Source: an uncultured Eubacterium sp. (GTDB lineage Bacteria; Bacillota; Clostridia; Peptostreptococcales; Anaerovoracaceae). Taken from it: DNA of 8,083 nt. A program made the translations under genes and the position numbers. The stretch is from positions 1 to 8,083 of the forward strand of contig CAJJPZ010000096.1 of assembly GCA_905193765.1 (NCBI GenBank), read 5' to 3'. The notes under the pieces were generated by a model. It searched no databases. It had not been told where the DNA came from and worked only from the letters and a program-made list of their open reading frames with translations. This document shows, in pieces, positions 5,758 to 8,083 of the stretch. Position 1 is the stretch's first letter, and the number at the start of each line of letters is the position of its first letter.

Positions 5758-6455
5758 TGGGTAAAGACGTTATAATCGCCTGCGATTTCAGCAGCAAGGA
5801 ACAGACTCTTGATTTCCTGAAGAAATTCGGAGATAAGAAACCATATGTGAAAATAGGCATGGAGCTTTTCTATGCAGAAGGTCCTGCGATAATCAGGGAG
5901 ATAAAGTCCATGGGACATAAGATTTTCCTGGATCTGAAACTCCACGATATACCTAATACAGTAAAAAAAGCTATGAACGTCCTCAGCGGACTTGACGTGG
6001 ATATGTGCAATGTCCATGCAGGCGGTACGAAAGCAATGATGGAGGCTGCTCTTGAAGGACTGGTGCGTCCTGACGGAACGAGACCTCTGCTCATCGCAGT
6101 GACTCAGCTGACTTCAACTACACAGGAACGTATGGAAAATGATCTTCTCATAAAAGCGCCTATGGAAGACGTCGTGGGACATTACGCCCGCAACGCCAGG
6201 GATGCAGGCCTTGACGGTGTCGTATGTTCCCCTCTGGAATCAGACAGAGTCCATGATATCTGCGGCAGCAAATTCCTGACAGTGACGCCGGGCGTGAGAT
6301 TCGCTGATGATGATAAAGGAGACCAGGCGAGAGTCACTACGCCTGCAAGAGCAAAGGAGCTGGGCTCAGACTACATAGTTGTAGGACGCAGCATCACCGG
6401 GGCAGCAGACCCTGTCGGTGCATATGAACGCTGCATAAGTGAATTCGTAGGATAG
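5757..6455 (+). CDS. pyrF: Orotidine 5'-phosphate decarboxylase
   Basis: Converts OMP to UMP and CO2, the last step of the pathway, as a cofactor-free cytoplasmic dimer. The 232 residues carry the catalytic D-x-K-x-x-D motif as D59, K61 and D64 (FLDLKLHDIPNTV), together with D10 (ACDF) and K32 (VKIGMELF). The phosphate-gripping parts are TQLTS (116-120), TPGVR (177-181) and VVGRSIT (208-214, with R211). Length and motifs are those of the short bacterial form (about 230-240 residues). Its ATG overlaps the pyrD stop (TGATG), and GGAGG (5743-5747) lies 9 nt upstream inside pyrD. Confidence 0.97.
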   Translation: MGKDVIIACDFSSKEQTLDFLKKFGDKKPYVKIGMELFYAEGPAIIREIKSMGHKIFLDLKLHDIPNTVKKAMNVLSGLDVDMCNVHAGGTKAMMEAALEGLVRPDGTRPLLIAVTQLTSTTQERMENDLLIKAPMEDVVGHYARNARDAGLDGVVCSPLESDRVHDICGSKFLTVTPGVRFADDDKGDQARVTTPARAKELGSDYIVVGRSITGAADPVGAYERCISEFVG

Positions 6456-6484
6456 ATATTATTTAAGATTCAGGAGGAATACAA

Positions 6485-7126
6485 ATGTCAGATATAAAAA
6501 CTCAGATCGCAAAAGCACTGCTGGATATAGAAGCAGTTTTTCTCAGACCGGACGAGCCTTTCACATGGGCCAGCGGCATCAAAAGCCCGATATACTGTGA
6601 CAACAGACTGATACTCACAGCACCGGAAGTAAGGAACATGGTGGAAAACGCCATCGCAGATACGGTAAAAAGGGAATATCCTGACGTCGAGGTCCTGATG
6701 GGCACCAGCACTGCAGGTATCGCTCATGCAGCTATCTCAGCTCATATCCTTGGTATCCCTATGGGTTATGTGCGTTCAGGTGCAAAAGACCACGGCAGGA
6801 ACAACCGTATCGAGGGCAGACTTGAAAAAGGACAGAAAGTCGTTGTCATCGAGGACCTCATCTCGACAGGCGGCAGCGTGATAGAAGTCGTAGAAGCTCT
6901 CAGAGAAGCCGGCGCAGAAGTGCTGGGTATAGTCAGCATATTCACTTACGGTATGAAGAAAGGCCTGGAAAGACTCAGCGCTGCGAAGGTAAAGAATATC
7001 AGTCTCAGCGACTTCGACGCCGTTGCAGCAGCTGCAGCAGAGACAGGTTATATCAGACAGTCAGACGTTGAAAGACTCATGGCATTCAGAAACAATCCGC
7101 AGGACGAGAACTGGATAAACAAATAA
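6485..7126 (+). CDS. pyrE: Orotate phosphoribosyltransferase
   Basis: Joins orotate and PRPP to give OMP, the step before PyrF. The 213 residues contain the type I phosphoribosyltransferase PRPP loop VVVIEDLISTGGSV (119-132), the orotate-side segment FTWASGIKSPIYCDNR (26-41) and GTSTAGIAHA (73-82). The mobile catalytic loop is RSGAKDHGRNNRIEG (97-111), with K101 and H103. The start is set by AGGAGG (6472-6477), 7 nt before the ATG. The 29-nt gap after pyrF contains only this ribosome site and an AT-rich run, with no hairpin, so the gene is co-transcribed with pyrF. The alanine run near residues 180-185 is ordinary for the helix there. Confidence 0.97.
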   Translation: MSDIKTQIAKALLDIEAVFLRPDEPFTWASGIKSPIYCDNRLILTAPEVRNMVENAIADTVKREYPDVEVLMGTSTAGIAHAAISAHILGIPMGYVRSGAKDHGRNNRIEGRLEKGQKVVVIEDLISTGGSVIEVVEALREAGAEVLGIVSIFTYGMKKGLERLSAAKVKNISLSDFDAVAAAAAETGYIRQSDVERLMAFRNNPQDENWINK

Positions 7127-7155
7127 TCAAAAGGTACAAGGAGGGATACACATAC

Positions 7156-8070
7156 ATGAAACATCTGATAGATATAATGGAGCTGACTACAGCTGAAATC
7201 GATGAAATGATAGAAACTGCCAATGATATCATAGCTCACCCCGACAGGTACAGTGAGAAATGTCACGGCAAAAAACTTGCAACTCTGTTCTTCGAACCGT
7301 CCACCAGGACAAGGCTCAGCTTTGAAGCAGCCATGTACGAGCTGGGAGGCAATGTTCTGGGATTTTCCGAGGCTCAGAGTTCTTCCGCAGCCAAGGGAGA
7401 AAGCGTAGCAGACACTATAAGGACAGTAGGTGCTTATGCGGATATAATCGCGATGAGACATCCCAAGGAAGGTGCTCCGCTGGTAGCTTCTTCAAGATCC
7501 ATCGTGCCTATAATAAATGCAGGCGACGGAGGACACAACCATCCTACCCAGACACTGACAGACCTGCTTACCATAAGCCGTGAAAAGGGAAGGCTGGACA
7601 ACATGACCATAGGCCTCTGCGGAGACCTGAAATTCGGCAGGACAGTCCACTCGCTGATAAGCGCCATGTCAAGATACGACAATATAAAATTCGTGCTCAT
7701 ATCACCGGATGAACTGAACATACCGGGCTATATCAAGCAGGAAGTACTTATAAAGAACAACATAGAGTTCGTTGAGACTACTGATCTTGAAGGCGCTATG
7801 CCGGATCTGGACATACTTTACATGACAAGGGTCCAGAGAGAACGCTTTTTCAACGAACAGGACTACATTCGACTGAAGGACAGCTACATACTGACTCCTG
7901 AAAAACTGCACAATGCAAAGGAGACGCTGAGCATCCTCCACCCGCTGCCCCGTGTCAATGAGATCTCAGTAAAAGTCGATGATGATCCGAGAGCTGCTTA
8001 TTTCGATCAGGTATTGAACGGTAAATACATCAGGATAGCTCTGCTACTCAAGCTTCTGGAGGTGAAATAG
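7156..8070 (+). CDS. pyrB: Aspartate carbamoyltransferase catalytic chain
   Basis: Condenses carbamoyl phosphate and L-aspartate to N-carbamoyl-L-aspartate, the committed step of the pathway. The 304 residues show STRTR (49-53) for carbamoyl phosphate, K80 in the SSAAKGES loop (the 80s loop that reaches into the neighbouring active site), R101 and HP (MRHP), H129 in HNHPTQ, R162 (FGRTVHS), R225 and Q227 (TRVQRER) for aspartate, and HPLPR (262-266). The aspartate-site residues and the SSAAKGES loop separate it from ornithine carbamoyltransferase. AAGGAGGG lies 10 nt upstream of the ATG. It follows pyrE after 29 nt without a terminator, and no hairpin follows it either. An immediate downstream start codon suggests a partner regulatory chain. 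Confidence 0.97.
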   Translation: MKHLIDIMELTTAEIDEMIETANDIIAHPDRYSEKCHGKKLATLFFEPSTRTRLSFEAAMYELGGNVLGFSEAQSSSAAKGESVADTIRTVGAYADIIAMRHPKEGAPLVASSRSIVPIINAGDGGHNHPTQTLTDLLTISREKGRLDNMTIGLCGDLKFGRTVHSLISAMSRYDNIKFVLISPDELNIPGYIKQEVLIKNNIEFVETTDLEGAMPDLDILYMTRVQRERFFNEQDYIRLKDSYILTPEKLHNAKETLSILHPLPRVNEISVKVDDDPRAAYFDQVLNGKYIRIALLLKLLEVK

Positions 8071-8071
8071 A

Positions 8072-8083
8072 ATGATAATAGGC
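8072..8083 (+). CDS. Start of the next operon gene, cut by window edge (possibly pyrI)
   Basis: An ATG at 8072 opens four codons (MIIG) before the sequence ends. GGAGGT (8058-8063) inside the end of pyrB lies 8 nt upstream, a good ribosome site, and the gap to the pyrB stop is one base, as expected for the next gene of the same operon. In Clostridia the gene after pyrB is often pyrI, the zinc-binding regulatory chain of aspartate carbamoyltransferase, and such a short start would be compatible. Four residues cannot establish identity. Confidence 0.4.

Noticed and set aside
1..8083. CRISPR array, tRNA or rRNA genes, transposase or phage genes
   Set aside because: No regularly spaced direct repeats, tRNA-like cloverleaf, rRNA core sequence or mobile-element protein was seen. 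The only repeat-like segment is the intergenic island at 2676-2841.

Overview
The window reads as bacterial chromosome from an anaerobic Firmicute, most likely class Clostridia. The evidence is strong AGGAGG-type ribosome sites, a TTGACA-type promoter, heavy use of ATA, AGA and AGG codons, a PyrK/PyrD class 1B dihydroorotate dehydrogenase, and an aldo/keto reductase fused to a ferredoxin domain. Genus cannot be decided from the sequence; an affiliation near Eubacteriales Family XIII (Anaerovoracaceae) is only a guess from codon habit.

Layout. From the left edge to 1535 (+) is the 5'-truncated gene of a sodium:solute symporter. It converges on a minus-strand gene (1646-2620) for an aldo/keto reductase with a C-terminal 2x[4Fe-4S] domain; a hairpin with a U-tract in the minus direction sits between them. 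From 2621 to 2907 is a divergent intergenic region. It holds a GC-rich island with several nested inverted repeats, an extended -10 promoter for the reductase and a TTGACA / TGn-TTTAAT promoter for the genes to the right. From 2908 to the right edge is a tightly packed pyrimidine biosynthesis operon: pyrC, pyrK, pyrD (class 1B), pyrF, pyrE, pyrB. A final start codon at 8072 opens a gene cut by the window edge, possibly pyrI.

The operon covers every step from carbamoyl phosphate to UMP: PyrB makes carbamoyl aspartate, PyrC closes the ring, PyrDK oxidises dihydroorotate with electrons passing through PyrK to NAD, PyrE adds phosphoribose, and PyrF decarboxylates OMP to UMP. Carbamoyl phosphate synthase genes are not in the window. 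Overlaps of 14, 13 and 1 nt join pyrC/pyrK, pyrK/pyrD and pyrD/pyrF, which suggests translational coupling.

The most unusual observation is in the first 160 nt of pyrC. The predicted untranslated leader is only about 25 nt, too short for a classical PyrR attenuator. However, inside the pyrC coding region (3022-3068) lies a sequence with the full form of an intrinsic terminator: a GC-rich base, a perfect 20-bp palindrome and a following T6. An upstream segment (2973-2982) could pair either with 2961-2967 or with the terminator's 3' arm. This may be an intragenic attenuator, or a by-product of the conserved PGF...VHVH...EPGF codons. The second point of interest is the structured island in the divergent intergenic region.
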